A stretch of DNA of 10,026 nucleotides from an uncultured Elusimicrobiales bacterium. Its GTDB lineage: Bacteria; Elusimicrobiota; Elusimicrobia; Elusimicrobiales; Elusimicrobiaceae. The notes beneath the pieces were generated by a model that saw nothing but the letters and a program-made list of their open reading frames with translations, made no database searches and was not told where the DNA came from. Of the stretch, positions 1 to 6,292 are shown in pieces; within the stretch, counting starts at the first letter, position 1, and each line of letters starts with the position of its first letter. Both the position numbers and the translations under genes were made by a program. Where the stretch lies: NCBI GenBank assembly GCA_905235355.1, contig CAJOLM010000056.1, forward strand, positions 1-10,026, given 5' to 3'.

Positions 1-1
1 G

Positions 2-553
2 AATCTCAACCTTAAAAAAGTGGCTGAGGTCCCCGATACCAACCCTCGGGGACGACGCCATATTCATGCATTTACACTCATTGAGCTACTTGTCGTGGTA
101 CTGATTATCGGCATACTCGCCGCTATTGCACTGCCGCAATATCAAACCGCAGTGGACAAAGCACGCTATACCACCATGATGACAACTGTACGTGCACTAA
201 AAGATGCCCAGAATTTATATTATCTAGCCAATGGCAGCTATGCAACAGACATGGCAGAGTTTGAGGGAATACTTCCTGCAGGATGCCAGGTAACCTCTAC
301 AACACGAGCTACTTGCCCTCAATCTATCTTAGTCCTAGAGGATTCTCGGGTATACGCCCTGCTCAGGAAATCCCCTAAAAATACTTTTATGATGTATTAC
401 CAACCGATTGATGCCCAGCATAATATTTTTTGTTATGCCTATGCGGAGGGTGGCGAAAGGGGCCGACGTCTGTGCAAAAGCGTAGGGGGAATACAAACAT
501 CTGAAAGCGAAAATAGTGACTGCGGCAAAAATTGCACTCACTATCAATTATAA
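2..553 (+). CDS. Type IV prepilin-like protein 1, 5' end outside window
   Basis: This is a prepilin with the class III signal: hydrophobic start FTLIELL with Glu at mature position 5, then ALPQYQ at about residues 20-25 where the membrane helix ends. The mature part is about 160 residues with six cysteines (near mature positions 72, 82, 121, 135, 151, 155), and the C-terminal RRLCKSVGG resembles the cysteine-containing tails of the other pilins here. The residue before the cleavage site is Ala, not the usual Gly. The frame is open to the left edge. A GTG at 20 is possible but has no Shine-Dalgarno, so I think the real start lies upstream. The leader is encoded by a palindromic repeat (29-53). 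The stop (551-553) follows directly on the pepT stop on the other strand, so the two coding regions overlap by 6 bp. Expected in the inner membrane and then a pilus or pseudopilus; the individual role is unknown. Confidence 0.85.
   Translation, partial: NLNLKKVAEVPDTNPRGRRHIHAFTLIELLVVVLIIGILAAIALPQYQTAVDKARYTTMMTTVRALKDAQNLYYLANGSYATDMAEFEGILPAGCQVTSTTRATCPQSILVLEDSRVYALLRKSPKNTFMMYYQPIDAQHNIFCYAYAEGGERGRRLCKSVGGIQTSESENSDCGKNCTHYQL
5..53 (+). repeat. Composite palindromic repeat (partial) encoding pilin 1 leader
   Basis: The end of a forward element (ctc at 5-7) is followed by an 18-nt spacer and then a reverse element: gag at 26-28, arm gtccccga at 29-36, nine-base loop, arm tcggggac at 46-53, perfectly complementary over 8 bp. 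The reverse element is translated as EVPDTNPRGRR just upstream of the pilin cleavage site. The loop is nearly identical to that of the copy at 9560-9584 in pilin 4. The left half of the composite lies outside the window. Confidence 0.7.
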
Positions 554-1789
554 ACCCAACATCGCAGCCGTTTCTACAATGCGCGTGAGCAGGTGAAATA
601 CCTTCTCACTCCAACCTAAACTCAGCCACTCATACGGCCCGTGCGGATTTTCGTACGAGGCAAAAATATTCGGCGTGGGCAGCCCGCGCAAAGACAGCTG
701 CGCCCCGTCGGTACCGCCGCGCGCTTGTATTAGCTGATAATCTATTTTTTCGGCCTTCAGCGCCGCTTCTAATACTTGCATGGCTTGCGGATGCTCGGCC
801 AGCACATCCTTCATATTGCGGTATTGTTTTTTAATTGTCAGCTGCAATTTAGCACCCGGATATTTGGCTTGTTTTTCTGCCACCAGGGCTTCTAAATCCT
901 TCTTAAATTGCTCAAATTGTGCCAAATCATGGTGGCGGATAATACCTTTAAGCGTGCCATGCTCCAGGCTGGTTTTCGCGTCCATAAACAGGATAAAACC
1001 TTCCTCGCCTTCCGTCGTTTCCGGCAGTTTATTTTCGGGCCAGGATGACACTATGTCCGACGCAATACGCACCGGATTAGCCATGAAACCTTTGGCGGCA
1101 CCGGGATGACAATTTTTGCCTTCAATTTCAATGGTAAAGCTGTCAGCATTAAAGTTGCCGCAGTCAATTTTGCATAAGTCTGCTCCGTCCACCGTGTAGG
1201 CAAAATCCGCCTTGAAATTGTCCAAATCAAAATGTCCAATACCCGTGCCGGTTTCTTCATCAATAGTAAACGAAACCTTGACCGGACCGTGTTTGATTTC
1301 CGGGTGTGTGAGCAAATGTTCGCACAAGGTCATAACCAGCGCAATGCCGATTTTATCGTCGCCACCCAACAAAGTATTTCCGTCGGCAGTTACCAAATCA
1401 TGCCCGATACATTTCAGCAAATCCGGCGCGTCCTTGACGGTAAGTTTCATGCCCTTTTCGGCATTAATCACCAAATCACCGCCCTGATAATTCGGGTGCA
1501 AAACAGGCTTAATATTTTTCCCGCTGTAATCTTCCACCGTGTCCATGTGCGCCAAAAAACCAATGGTCGGCGCGCCGGTCACATTACCCGGGATATCGCC
1601 AAACACAAAGCCGTATTTATCAATGTGTACATTAGAAAAACCGATTTCTTTCATTTCCGCCGCCAATGTTTTGCCAAAGGCCAGTTGGGTATCCGTCGTA
1701 GGTACTGTGTCACTTGCGCCGTGGCTGGTCGTCTCTACAGAGGCGTAGCGCGCAAAGCGGTCATAAATTTTTTTCTGTAAATCGTTCAT
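548..1789 (-). CDS. pepT: Peptidase T (tripeptide aminopeptidase), M20 family
   Basis: The product is a cytoplasmic zinc aminopeptidase that removes the N-terminal residue of tripeptides in the last steps of peptide use. It has 413 residues; E. coli PepT has 408. Metal and catalytic motifs are in the expected order: GFLAHMDT (His81, Asp83), LLGGDDK (Asp144), DEETG (Glu178/179), YTVDGAD (Asp201), and NPHGPYE near the C-terminus (His383). RGGTDGAQ precedes the last motif. The frame extends upstream to 1960, but the start at 1789 has AAGGAG in its leader (about 1795-1800) and gives the family N-terminus; the upstream extension would run into the divergent lipoprotein gene. The coding region abuts and overlaps that of pilin 1 tail-to-tail. 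Transcribed alone, divergent from the lipoprotein gene. Confidence 0.95.
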   Translation of the reverse strand: MNDLQKKIYDRFARYASVETTSHGASDTVPTTDTQLAFGKTLAAEMKEIGFSNVHIDKYGFVFGDIPGNVTGAPTIGFLAHMDTVEDYSGKNIKPVLHPNYQGGDLVINAEKGMKLTVKDAPDLLKCIGHDLVTADGNTLLGGDDKIGIALVMTLCEHLLTHPEIKHGPVKVSFTIDEETGTGIGHFDLDNFKADFAYTVDGADLCKIDCGNFNADSFTIEIEGKNCHPGAAKGFMANPVRIASDIVSSWPENKLPETTEGEEGFILFMDAKTSLEHGTLKGIIRHHDLAQFEQFKKDLEALVAEKQAKYPGAKLQLTIKKQYRNMKDVLAEHPQAMQVLEAALKAEKIDYQLIQARGGTDGAQLSLRGLPTPNIFASYENPHGPYEWLSLGWSEKVFHLLTRIVETAAMLGL

Positions 1790-1816
1790 AAAAACTCCTT
1801 CCAAGTCATTTTTTAT

Positions 1817-1826
1817 ATTATATAAT
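1817..1826. promoter_or_regulatory. Overlapping divergent -10 elements (pepT / lipoprotein)
   Basis: A perfect TATAAT lies on the plus strand at 1821-1826 and another on the minus strand at 1822-1817, sharing two bases in the 67-bp gap between pepT and the lipoprotein gene. Neither has a convincing -35 hexamer at 16-18 bp. If both are used, RNA polymerase could occupy only one at a time, so the two genes would compete. Confidence 0.5.
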
Positions 1827-1856
1827 TTATACATCTGGGTTTTATAGGAGAGTATT

Positions 1857-2318
1857 ATGAAAAAACTTTTATTCTGTATCGCAGCTGCCTGTGTATTGGG
1901 CGCGTGTTCCACCGTGCAAGAAGCAGCTAACTTTGCTAATTGCAAATACACTATCCGCAATATAGAAGTGTCGGATTATAATATCAATTCGTTGGGATTT
2001 GATGTGTATTTAAACATTACCAATTTAAATAAAAAAGCCGCTGCCTCTATCAAAAAGTTTGACGGCAAAATGACTATGAACGACGTCTATGTGGCAGATA
2101 TTAATTTTGAAGACGTCCGCATTGAGCCGGGCGCCAGCAAAATCCAAAAAGCTGCTATTACCGTGCCCATGAAAAGCTTAAACAGCAAGCTGGTCGGCCT
2201 GGTCAGCATGGGTAGTGCCAGCGTGGACTATCACATTACCGGCACGGCGTATTTTGACACGCCGCTGGGAGAAGTACCCGTCCCGGTGGACATTGGCCGC
2301 AGAGGCAGTAACAATTAG
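1857..2318 (+). CDS. LEA type 2 (WHy-domain-like) lipoprotein
   Basis: A 153-residue secreted lipoprotein. The signal peptide (MKKLLFCIAAACVLGAC) ends in lipobox LGAC with the lipidated Cys17. The remainder is a beta-rich domain with the pattern of the LEA14/WHy family: IRNIEVSDYNINSLGFDVYL, then NITNLNK, a 'KFDGKMTMNDVYVADINF' stretch, and a late hydrophobic strand (DYHITGTAYFDTPLGEVPVP). In bacteria such domains are mostly found as envelope lipoproteins of uncertain function, some linked to desiccation stress. Start at 1857 is supported by GGAG about 6 nt upstream and by the signal peptide. It is not clearly in an operon; the next 296 bp hold no protein gene. Family call is by pattern recognition and is moderately sure. 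Confidence 0.8.
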   Translation: MKKLLFCIAAACVLGACSTVQEAANFANCKYTIRNIEVSDYNINSLGFDVYLNITNLNKKAAASIKKFDGKMTMNDVYVADINFEDVRIEPGASKIQKAAITVPMKSLNSKLVGLVSMGSASVDYHITGTAYFDTPLGEVPVPVDIGRRGSNN

Positions 2319-2352
2319 GAGGACGCTGCGCTACTTATAGGCGCATACAAAT

Positions 2353-2358
2353 TACAAT
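2353..2358 (+). promoter_or_regulatory. Possible -10 element for the RNA candidate
   Basis: TACAAT at 2353-2358 ends five bases before the first base of a perfect 10-bp stem (2364), which would put the RNA 5' end at the foot of that stem. No good -35 sequence is seen at the right distance (the bases around 2330-2335 do not match), so this is weak support. Confidence 0.35.
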
Positions 2359-2363
2359 TTCAT

Positions 2364-2552
2364 CTGTTTTTGGAATCCCTTCGGGGATAGCGCGTAAGCG
2401 TACAGCAAAGACCAAAAACAGTCGTTTAGGCATAAGATAAACGGAAGTCATGAGCCGTTTGTTTTGTGCCAAACGTTTATCGTTTTGGCGATAAACTACG
2501 GCTGTTATATTTTGGGTTTCTTTGCTGGCCCGGATATAATGGCCGTTTTTTT
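2364..2552 (+). ncRNA. Unassigned structured RNA or leader upstream of pilin 2
   Basis: About 190 nt folds on the plus strand. A perfect 10-bp stem (2364-2373 with 2412-2421) encloses two hairpins: atccc-UUCG-gggat (2375-2388), a closed cUUCGg tetraloop, and cgc-GUAA-gcg (2391-2400), a GNRA tetraloop. Next are a cgttta/taaacg stem (2423-2428 / 2438-2443), a cgtttg/caaacg stem (about 2456-2475) and gtttatcg/cgataaac (2475-2482 / 2489-2496). A 13-bp terminator with a U-tract ends it. The tetraloops are sensible on this strand only. I checked by eye for known riboswitch cores (c-di-GMP-I, TPP, cobalamin, FMN, fluoride, ZTP) and for tmRNA, SRP RNA and RNase P signatures and saw none. It could be a free small RNA or a regulatory leader of the pilin gene at 2615. 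Confidence 0.5.
2498..2552 (+). terminator. Intrinsic terminator before pilin 2
   Basis: Arms 2498-2510 and 2534-2546 pair over 13 bp (ACGGCUGUUAUAU with AUAUAAUGGCCGU, two G-U wobbles), with a 23-nt loop and a run of seven T at 2546-2552. It ends 60 nt before the pilin 2 start. Its right arm overlaps the left arm (2531-2539) of another perfect 9-bp stem with 2559-2567, so the two hairpins exclude one another. Confidence 0.65.
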
Positions 2553-2614
2553 GTCCTTTTATATCCGCGCCCGGTACAGTAGGTCAGGCGATGCCTAACA
2601 AAAAGGAGTTATGT

Positions 2615-3235
2615 ATGAAAAAAAGCAATAAAATAACTGTCATGCTGAGTCGTCTTTGCTCAGCATCTCAACCACCTAATAAGGATGAGGCCCTGAACAA
2701 AGACGCTTTCAGGGCGACACCTTGTGTCGGTTTTACGCTCATTGAGTTATTAGTGGTCGTTTTGATTATCGGTATTTTGGCGGCGATTGCCCTGCCGCAA
2801 TACCAAAAGGCTGTATGGAAAAGCCGTATCGTGCAGGCCAAAATAATGGTAAAAACTTTGGCAGATGCCCAAGAAGTTTACTACATGGCTAATGGAAAAT
2901 ACAGTAATTCTTTTGATGAATTAGATATCAATACACCTGCCCCAGATGAGGAAACCTACAGTCTGGCAGGCGATATTACGCGTCCTAGCCGAGAATTCTC
3001 ATGGGGCAACTGCACCCTATGGCACGATGACGCAATATCTTGCCATCTAGGAGGGGGAATTGATATAGCCATTGGCAAATTTCTCAGCCATAGTACAATT
3101 TATACAAATCAGTATACGTGTACTACCTATACCCTGGACCTTACATCCAAGTCTAATCAACTATGCAAAAATGAAACGGGTCTTAATGAGCCAACTGAAA
3201 CGGGGACTTTTTATATACGCTGGATATATCCTTAA
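2615..3235 (+). CDS. Type IV prepilin-like protein 2
   Basis: A prepilin of 206 residues. The start at 2615 is preferred over an in-frame ATG at 2591 because AAGGAG (2603-2608) sits 6 nt before it. The leader is unusually long, 39 residues ending in CVG, followed by FTLIELL with Glu5 and then ALPQYQKAVWKSR, giving a mature protein of about 167 residues. The variable C-terminal domain has several cysteines, including NQLCKNETG, like the tail cysteines of the other pilins here. Residues about 9-37 of the leader are the translation of two palindromic repeat elements plus a small third hairpin. An RNA candidate with a terminator lies just upstream and may control the gene. It converges on feoAB with only 14 bp between stops and no terminator between them. 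Function within the pilus set is unknown. Confidence 0.88.
   Translation: MKKSNKITVMLSRLCSASQPPNKDEALNKDAFRATPCVGFTLIELLVVVLIIGILAAIALPQYQKAVWKSRIVQAKIMVKTLADAQEVYYMANGKYSNSFDELDINTPAPDEETYSLAGDITRPSREFSWGNCTLWHDDAISCHLGGGIDIAIGKFLSHSTIYTNQYTCTTYTLDLTSKSNQLCKNETGLNEPTETGTFYIRWIYP
2639..2728 (+). repeat. Composite palindromic repeat encoding the pilin 2 leader
   Basis: The forward element is gtc (2639-2641), arm atgctgag (2642-2649), loop, arm ctcagcat (2659-2666), then ctc (2667-2669). A 17-nt spacer follows, then the reverse element: gag (2687-2689), arm gccctga (2690-2696), loop, arm tcagggc (2709-2715), then gac (2716-2718). A short hairpin gacac-ctt-gtgtc (2716-2728) comes directly after. 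All of it is in frame in pilin 2 (VMLSRLCSAS... onward), ending immediately before GFTLIELL. The forward element matches the non-coding copy at 9697-9730 closely, including the trailing ctcaac. Confidence 0.8.
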
Positions 3236-3249
3236 TTTGGGAATCTGCC

Positions 3250-5274
3250 TTACATCACAATGTAGCTAAGCAGCGTGGCACTTAACAAGGCCAAAGCCAG
3301 CGTGAGCACCACAATGCGCAGCGTGTCTTTAAATCCGTTCTCACGCAGCATGACCACGCACGTCGCCACGCACGGCAAATACATACTCATAAACACGCAC
3401 GCCACCACCAGTTGTTCGGGGGGGAGATTAAATGGCTCCAAGAGCGCAATAGACACGTCTTTACGCAAAAACCCCAGCAACAACAGCGGCGTCGTTTCCG
3501 CGGGCAAGTGCAGCATATATTCCACCGGATAGCGGAAAAGCTGCGCTACCCAATCGGTAATCCTGGTAAACTGCATCAGGTCCACAAATAGTACGCCAAT
3601 TAAAATCAGCGGCAGCGCGTCTGCCAAATACTCCTTCATGCGCAGCCAAATTTTGCGCCCCAGCGGCCGCCATTGGGGGATACTCCACGACGGAATTTCC
3701 ATAAACATTTCCGGCGTTTCCCCGGGTAGCATTTTATTCAAAATCGTCCCGGCTATGAGCCCGTTTACCACTAGCGCAGCAAATACCCACAACAGATATT
3801 TCATCCCGTACGGCGACAAAATGGAAATAATCATGGCGGTCTGCGAAATGCACGGCGCCAAAATCAGTAGCAGCGCCAGCGCAATAATCCGCTCGCGCCG
3901 CGTCTCCAGCACGCGCACGCCCATCACCGCCGGCACTTTGCAGCCTAAACCCAGCATAATGGGGATTGCGCCATACCCGTGCAAGCCAATGCGGTGCAAA
4001 ATTCCGTCCAGCAGTACCGCCAGCCGCGGCAAATATCCAAGCTCGCCCAAAAAGCCAAGCAGCGCATAAAAGGCAAGCACATACGGCATCACATCAATCA
4101 GCGCGATATGCAGCCCGTCGGTAAGCACGCCAAAATACTGCGTGCCGCCGTCACCTACGATAAATTGGTACAGGGGGCTGTTTTGGCACCAGGTAAACAA
4201 TTTTTCCATAAGTGGGAAATAATACGTTTCATACAGCGGGTCCAGCCAATTAATCAGCGTTTCGCCGATTAAACGGATGATAAAGAAAGACAGCACCAGC
4301 ACCACCAGCGCAATAAATAATCCACTCACCGGGTGCGTGGCCCAGGCTTGCAGCTTTTCTGTCAGCGTGGCGTGTTTGTGCGTGATTTGCAGCACGCGGT
4401 GGACAATGTGCCCAATCAAATGCCACTTGTCTTCCGGCTCTTGCGGCACCGGGATCGGCGTGCCTTGCTCGTCCATTAAGGTATGCACGCGCGCACTGTC
4501 AAACGTCAGCGTGCCTACCGTTTTTTCAAAACGCTTTAACCCTTCGCCCGTCGTGGCAACTACCTCTATGACCGGGATGCCCAGCATTTTGGACAGTTTC
4601 GGCACATCAATTTCTATCCCTTTGCGCAGCGCCTCGTCAAATTTATTTAGCAGCAAAATGACAGGCTTTCCAAGGCTCATCATCTCTAGCGTAAAATATA
4701 AATTACGCTCCAGGTGCGACGCATCCGCCACACAGACGATAAAATCATATTCTAAATCTTTAAATAAATCTTTCTTTTTGCCTTCAATAAGCCATTTGTC
4801 TTCCAGGCGGTACAAACCCGGGATATCAATAATGTGGTACGTCTCGCCGTTAAAAACCGCACCGCCATGATGCAGCCCCACCGTCGTCCCTGGGAAATTA
4901 GAAGACAAAATACCAATGCCTGTCAGACGAGAAAAAAGCAAACTTTTGCCCACGTTCGGGTTTCCCGCCAGCAAAAAGGTGCGCTGCTTGGCAGGCGCGG
5001 CGGGGGAGTGTTGCGCGGCTGTTTGGGCCGCCGGAGTTTTCTTAATAGACGTAACCAAAATCTGTTTAGCGGTCTGCGGGCCTAAAGCCACTTCGCTGCC
5101 GCACACGCACACCACCAGGGGGCGTTTACCTTTTTTGCGCGATACCTGCTGACCTTTAGCTAGCCCCATGGCTGCTAATCTGGCGCTTTGCTCGGGCGAG
5201 GCTTGCACCTCTACAATTTCCGCCAGCACGCCGGGCCGTAAATCAAAAAGAGTTTTAAAAGTTTTAGTTTCCAT
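3250..5274 (-). CDS. feoB: Ferrous iron transporter FeoB with fused FeoA domain
   Basis: A 674-residue inner-membrane Fe(II) uptake protein. Residues 1-80 are a FeoA-like SH3 domain (LRPGVLAEIVEV, ARLAAMGLAKGQQV, VALGPQTAKQILV), joined by an Ala/Pro/Gln-rich linker (about 80-97) to the FeoB G domain. G-protein motifs: G1 GNPNVGKS (104-111), G2 around NFPGTT (126-131), G3 DIPG (150-153), G4 NKFD (210-213), G5-like ATTGEG (about 240-245). The membrane part contains the two gate-type motifs LGLGCKVPAVM and LGFLRKDVSIALL. The frame is open to a GTG at 5310, but that codon lies in an extended -10, so METKTF at 5274 is chosen. Its only Shine-Dalgarno-like sequence (AAGGA) is about 13 nt away, which is long. 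No separate feoC is seen. Divergent from the ferredoxin gene; no Fur-box-like palindrome was recognised in the shared gap. Confidence 0.95.
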   Translation of the reverse strand: METKTFKTLFDLRPGVLAEIVEVQASPEQSARLAAMGLAKGQQVSRKKGKRPLVVCVCGSEVALGPQTAKQILVTSIKKTPAAQTAAQHSPAAPAKQRTFLLAGNPNVGKSLLFSRLTGIGILSSNFPGTTVGLHHGGAVFNGETYHIIDIPGLYRLEDKWLIEGKKKDLFKDLEYDFIVCVADASHLERNLYFTLEMMSLGKPVILLLNKFDEALRKGIEIDVPKLSKMLGIPVIEVVATTGEGLKRFEKTVGTLTFDSARVHTLMDEQGTPIPVPQEPEDKWHLIGHIVHRVLQITHKHATLTEKLQAWATHPVSGLFIALVVLVLSFFIIRLIGETLINWLDPLYETYYFPLMEKLFTWCQNSPLYQFIVGDGGTQYFGVLTDGLHIALIDVMPYVLAFYALLGFLGELGYLPRLAVLLDGILHRIGLHGYGAIPIMLGLGCKVPAVMGVRVLETRRERIIALALLLILAPCISQTAMIISILSPYGMKYLLWVFAALVVNGLIAGTILNKMLPGETPEMFMEIPSWSIPQWRPLGRKIWLRMKEYLADALPLILIGVLFVDLMQFTRITDWVAQLFRYPVEYMLHLPAETTPLLLLGFLRKDVSIALLEPFNLPPEQLVVACVFMSMYLPCVATCVVMLRENGFKDTLRIVVLTLALALLSATLLSYIVM

Positions 5275-5300
5275 AAAAGTTAGTTTTTCCTTACTTTTAT

Positions 5301-5309
5301 ATTGTAGCA
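5301..5309 (-). promoter_or_regulatory. Extended -10 promoter element of feoAB
   Basis: TGCTACAAT on the minus strand (5309-5301) is an extended -10, with TTGCAT 18 bp further upstream as a weak -35. Transcription would start near 5294, about 20 nt before the chosen ATG, which excludes the GTG at 5310 as the start. Confidence 0.55.
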
Positions 5310-5398
5310 CACCTACCCTTGCCTATGCAAGATGAATTTTTAAAACTCCGACGGGGGAAAAGTTAGTCTTATCTAAAACGTCGCCCGGCAACCATTTT

Positions 5399-5407
5399 TG
5401 CTATAAT
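5399..5407 (+). promoter_or_regulatory. Extended -10 promoter element of the ferredoxin gene
   Basis: TGCTATAAT (5399-5407) is a consensus extended -10 located 33 bp before the ferredoxin ATG. No -35 match is seen, which is usual for extended -10 promoters. It has the same TGC-TAYAAT form as the feoAB promoter on the other strand. Confidence 0.6.
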
Positions 5408-5440
5408 AAAGAGGTCAATTCTATTGGAAGGAGGCTTACT

Positions 5441-5611
5441 ATGGCCTATAAAGTAAATCCTGATGTGTGCATCAACTGTGGTGCTTGTGAATCCGCTTGC
5501 CCGGTGGGGGCTATTTCCGAGGTAAACGGCAAACGCAACATTGACGCCTCTAAATGCATTGAGTGCGGTGCTTGTGCCGCCACTTGCCCGGTCAGCGCTA
5601 TCTCTCTGTAA
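5441..5611 (+). CDS. Clostridial-type 2[4Fe-4S] ferredoxin
   Basis: A 56-residue cytoplasmic electron carrier beginning MAYKVNPDVCINCGAC. It has two complete CxxCxxCxxxCP cluster motifs: Cys10, 13, 16, 20 and Cys39, 42, 45, 49. This is the classic small two-cluster bacterial ferredoxin, likely serving ferredoxin-linked enzymes of anaerobic metabolism such as pyruvate:ferredoxin oxidoreductase or hydrogenases (inferred; none are in the window). The start is very well supported by AAGGAGG at 5428-5434, six bases before the ATG. It stands alone: own extended -10 promoter upstream and a strong terminator 59 bp after the stop. Length and cysteine spacing match the family exactly. Confidence 0.96.
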   Translation: MAYKVNPDVCINCGACESACPVGAISEVNGKRNIDASKCIECGACAATCPVSAISL

Positions 5612-5669
5612 GAGGGGGCGGGGGAACGCAGTTAAGTGCCCCAAGCCTTTGCAAGAAAATGCAAAATCT

Positions 5670-5699
5670 AAAAACGGTCCTGTTCACAGGGCCGTTTTT
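5670..5699. terminator. Terminator after ferredoxin, bidirectional form
   Basis: Arms 5670-5682 and 5687-5699 pair over 13 bp (one G-T wobble) around the loop ttca, with five A at the left end and five T at the right end. It is a standard intrinsic terminator for the ferredoxin gene and symmetric enough to work from both sides. Confidence 0.85.
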
Positions 5700-5748
5700 A
5701 TTGTGCTTGAAAACCCCGCGCTGGGCGCGGGGTTTTCAAGCACAATAA
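5698..5748. terminator. 24-bp perfect hairpin, bidirectional terminator
   Basis: Arms 5698-5721 and 5725-5748 are perfectly complementary over 24 bp with a three-base loop (tgg). The top is a CCCCGCGC/GCGCGGGG stem flanked by AAAA and TTTT, the usual terminator core; the rest of the arms extend it well beyond what termination needs. It lies between two other hairpins in a convergent gap. Confidence 0.75.
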
Positions 5749-5788
5749 TCGGAGCCAAGGTTTCCCTTAGCTCCGATTAGGATTTTTA
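5747..5788 (-). terminator. Terminator after pilin 3
   Basis: Arms 5747-5755 and 5770-5778 pair over 9 bp, continue past one mismatch into aagg/cctt and close with a 4-base loop. T-rich sequence flanks it on the right (ATTTTTATTTT), so it could also act on plus-strand transcripts. It is 18 bp beyond the pilin 3 stop and would end the dapF-dapL-pilin transcript. Confidence 0.6.
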
Positions 5789-5795
5789 TTTTCGG

Positions 5796-6284
5796 TTAAA
5801 ATGGTACTTCTGTCGTATAAATACCTAAGTTCTGGCACAAGCCAATGGATCTATCTCCTGTTCCGGTACAGGCCAGCGTACGTTTGCGAGTGTCGGCATT
5901 GATAATTTTATATGGATTCCACAAAACATAATTATAGGTGCCAGTATTACGAGATGCCACCACTCCGCCACAATTCGTACCGGGAATAAGAGCATTAGTA
6001 GCTTTGTTTAATTGATATGTAAAGTACTTAGCCGTTACTTCTGTCCCGCTGGAGTTAGCCGCCCCCGGTATGCTAATGAGCACTTTGCTAAAACTGGCCG
6101 GACATTTATTGTGTTCTGCCGCATATGCATATACTGCCTCATTGATTGATTTAATCATATTCATAGCCTCGGTCGCGCGGGCTTTCTCCACGCTGCGGGT
6201 GTAATTCGGTAAAGCTATGCCGCTTAAAATCCCAATAATAAGTACCACTACTAACAATTCAATTAACGTAAAACCTTTTTTCAT
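5796..6284 (-). CDS. Type IV prepilin-like protein 3 (short canonical leader)
   Basis: A 162-residue prepilin with a normal four-residue leader, MKKG, cleaved before FTLIELL (Glu5 present), then IALPNYTRSVEKAR. Mature length is about 158. Four cysteines in the globular part (NKCPAS, TNCGG, LACTGT, GLCQNLG) could form two disulfides; the last motif is the tail cysteine shared with the other pilins. Unlike the other three it carries no palindromic repeat in its leader. Its Shine-Dalgarno (AGGAGAG, 6294-6288) overlaps the stop codon of dapL, so it is probably co-transcribed and perhaps translationally coupled with dapF-dapL. A terminator follows the stop. It could be a pilin or a pseudopilin of a secretion system. 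Confidence 0.92.
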   Translation of the reverse strand: MKKGFTLIELLVVVLIIGILSGIALPNYTRSVEKARATEAMNMIKSINEAVYAYAAEHNKCPASFSKVLISIPGAANSSGTEVTAKYFTYQLNKATNALIPGTNCGGVVASRNTGTYNYVLWNPYKIINADTRKRTLACTGTGDRSIGLCQNLGIYTTEVPF

Positions 6285-6292
6285 ATTCTCTC

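Noticed and set aside
2364..2500. A c-di-GMP-I (GEMM) riboswitch, attractive because of the downstream pilin
   Set aside because: The conserved core sequences are not present; GCAAAGACC only vaguely resembles the GCAAAGC element.
2591..2614. ATG at 2591 as the pilin 2 start
   Set aside because: The only Shine-Dalgarno (AAGGAG, 2603-2608) lies after it and is correctly spaced for 2615.
5275..5310. GTG at 5310 as the feoB start, adding 12 residues
   Set aside because: The GTG lies within the extended -10 TGCTACAAT; the FeoA domain begins normally at METKTF (5274).
5311..5440. Fur box between feoAB and the ferredoxin gene
   Set aside because: No GATAAT-type palindrome could be seen in the gap.
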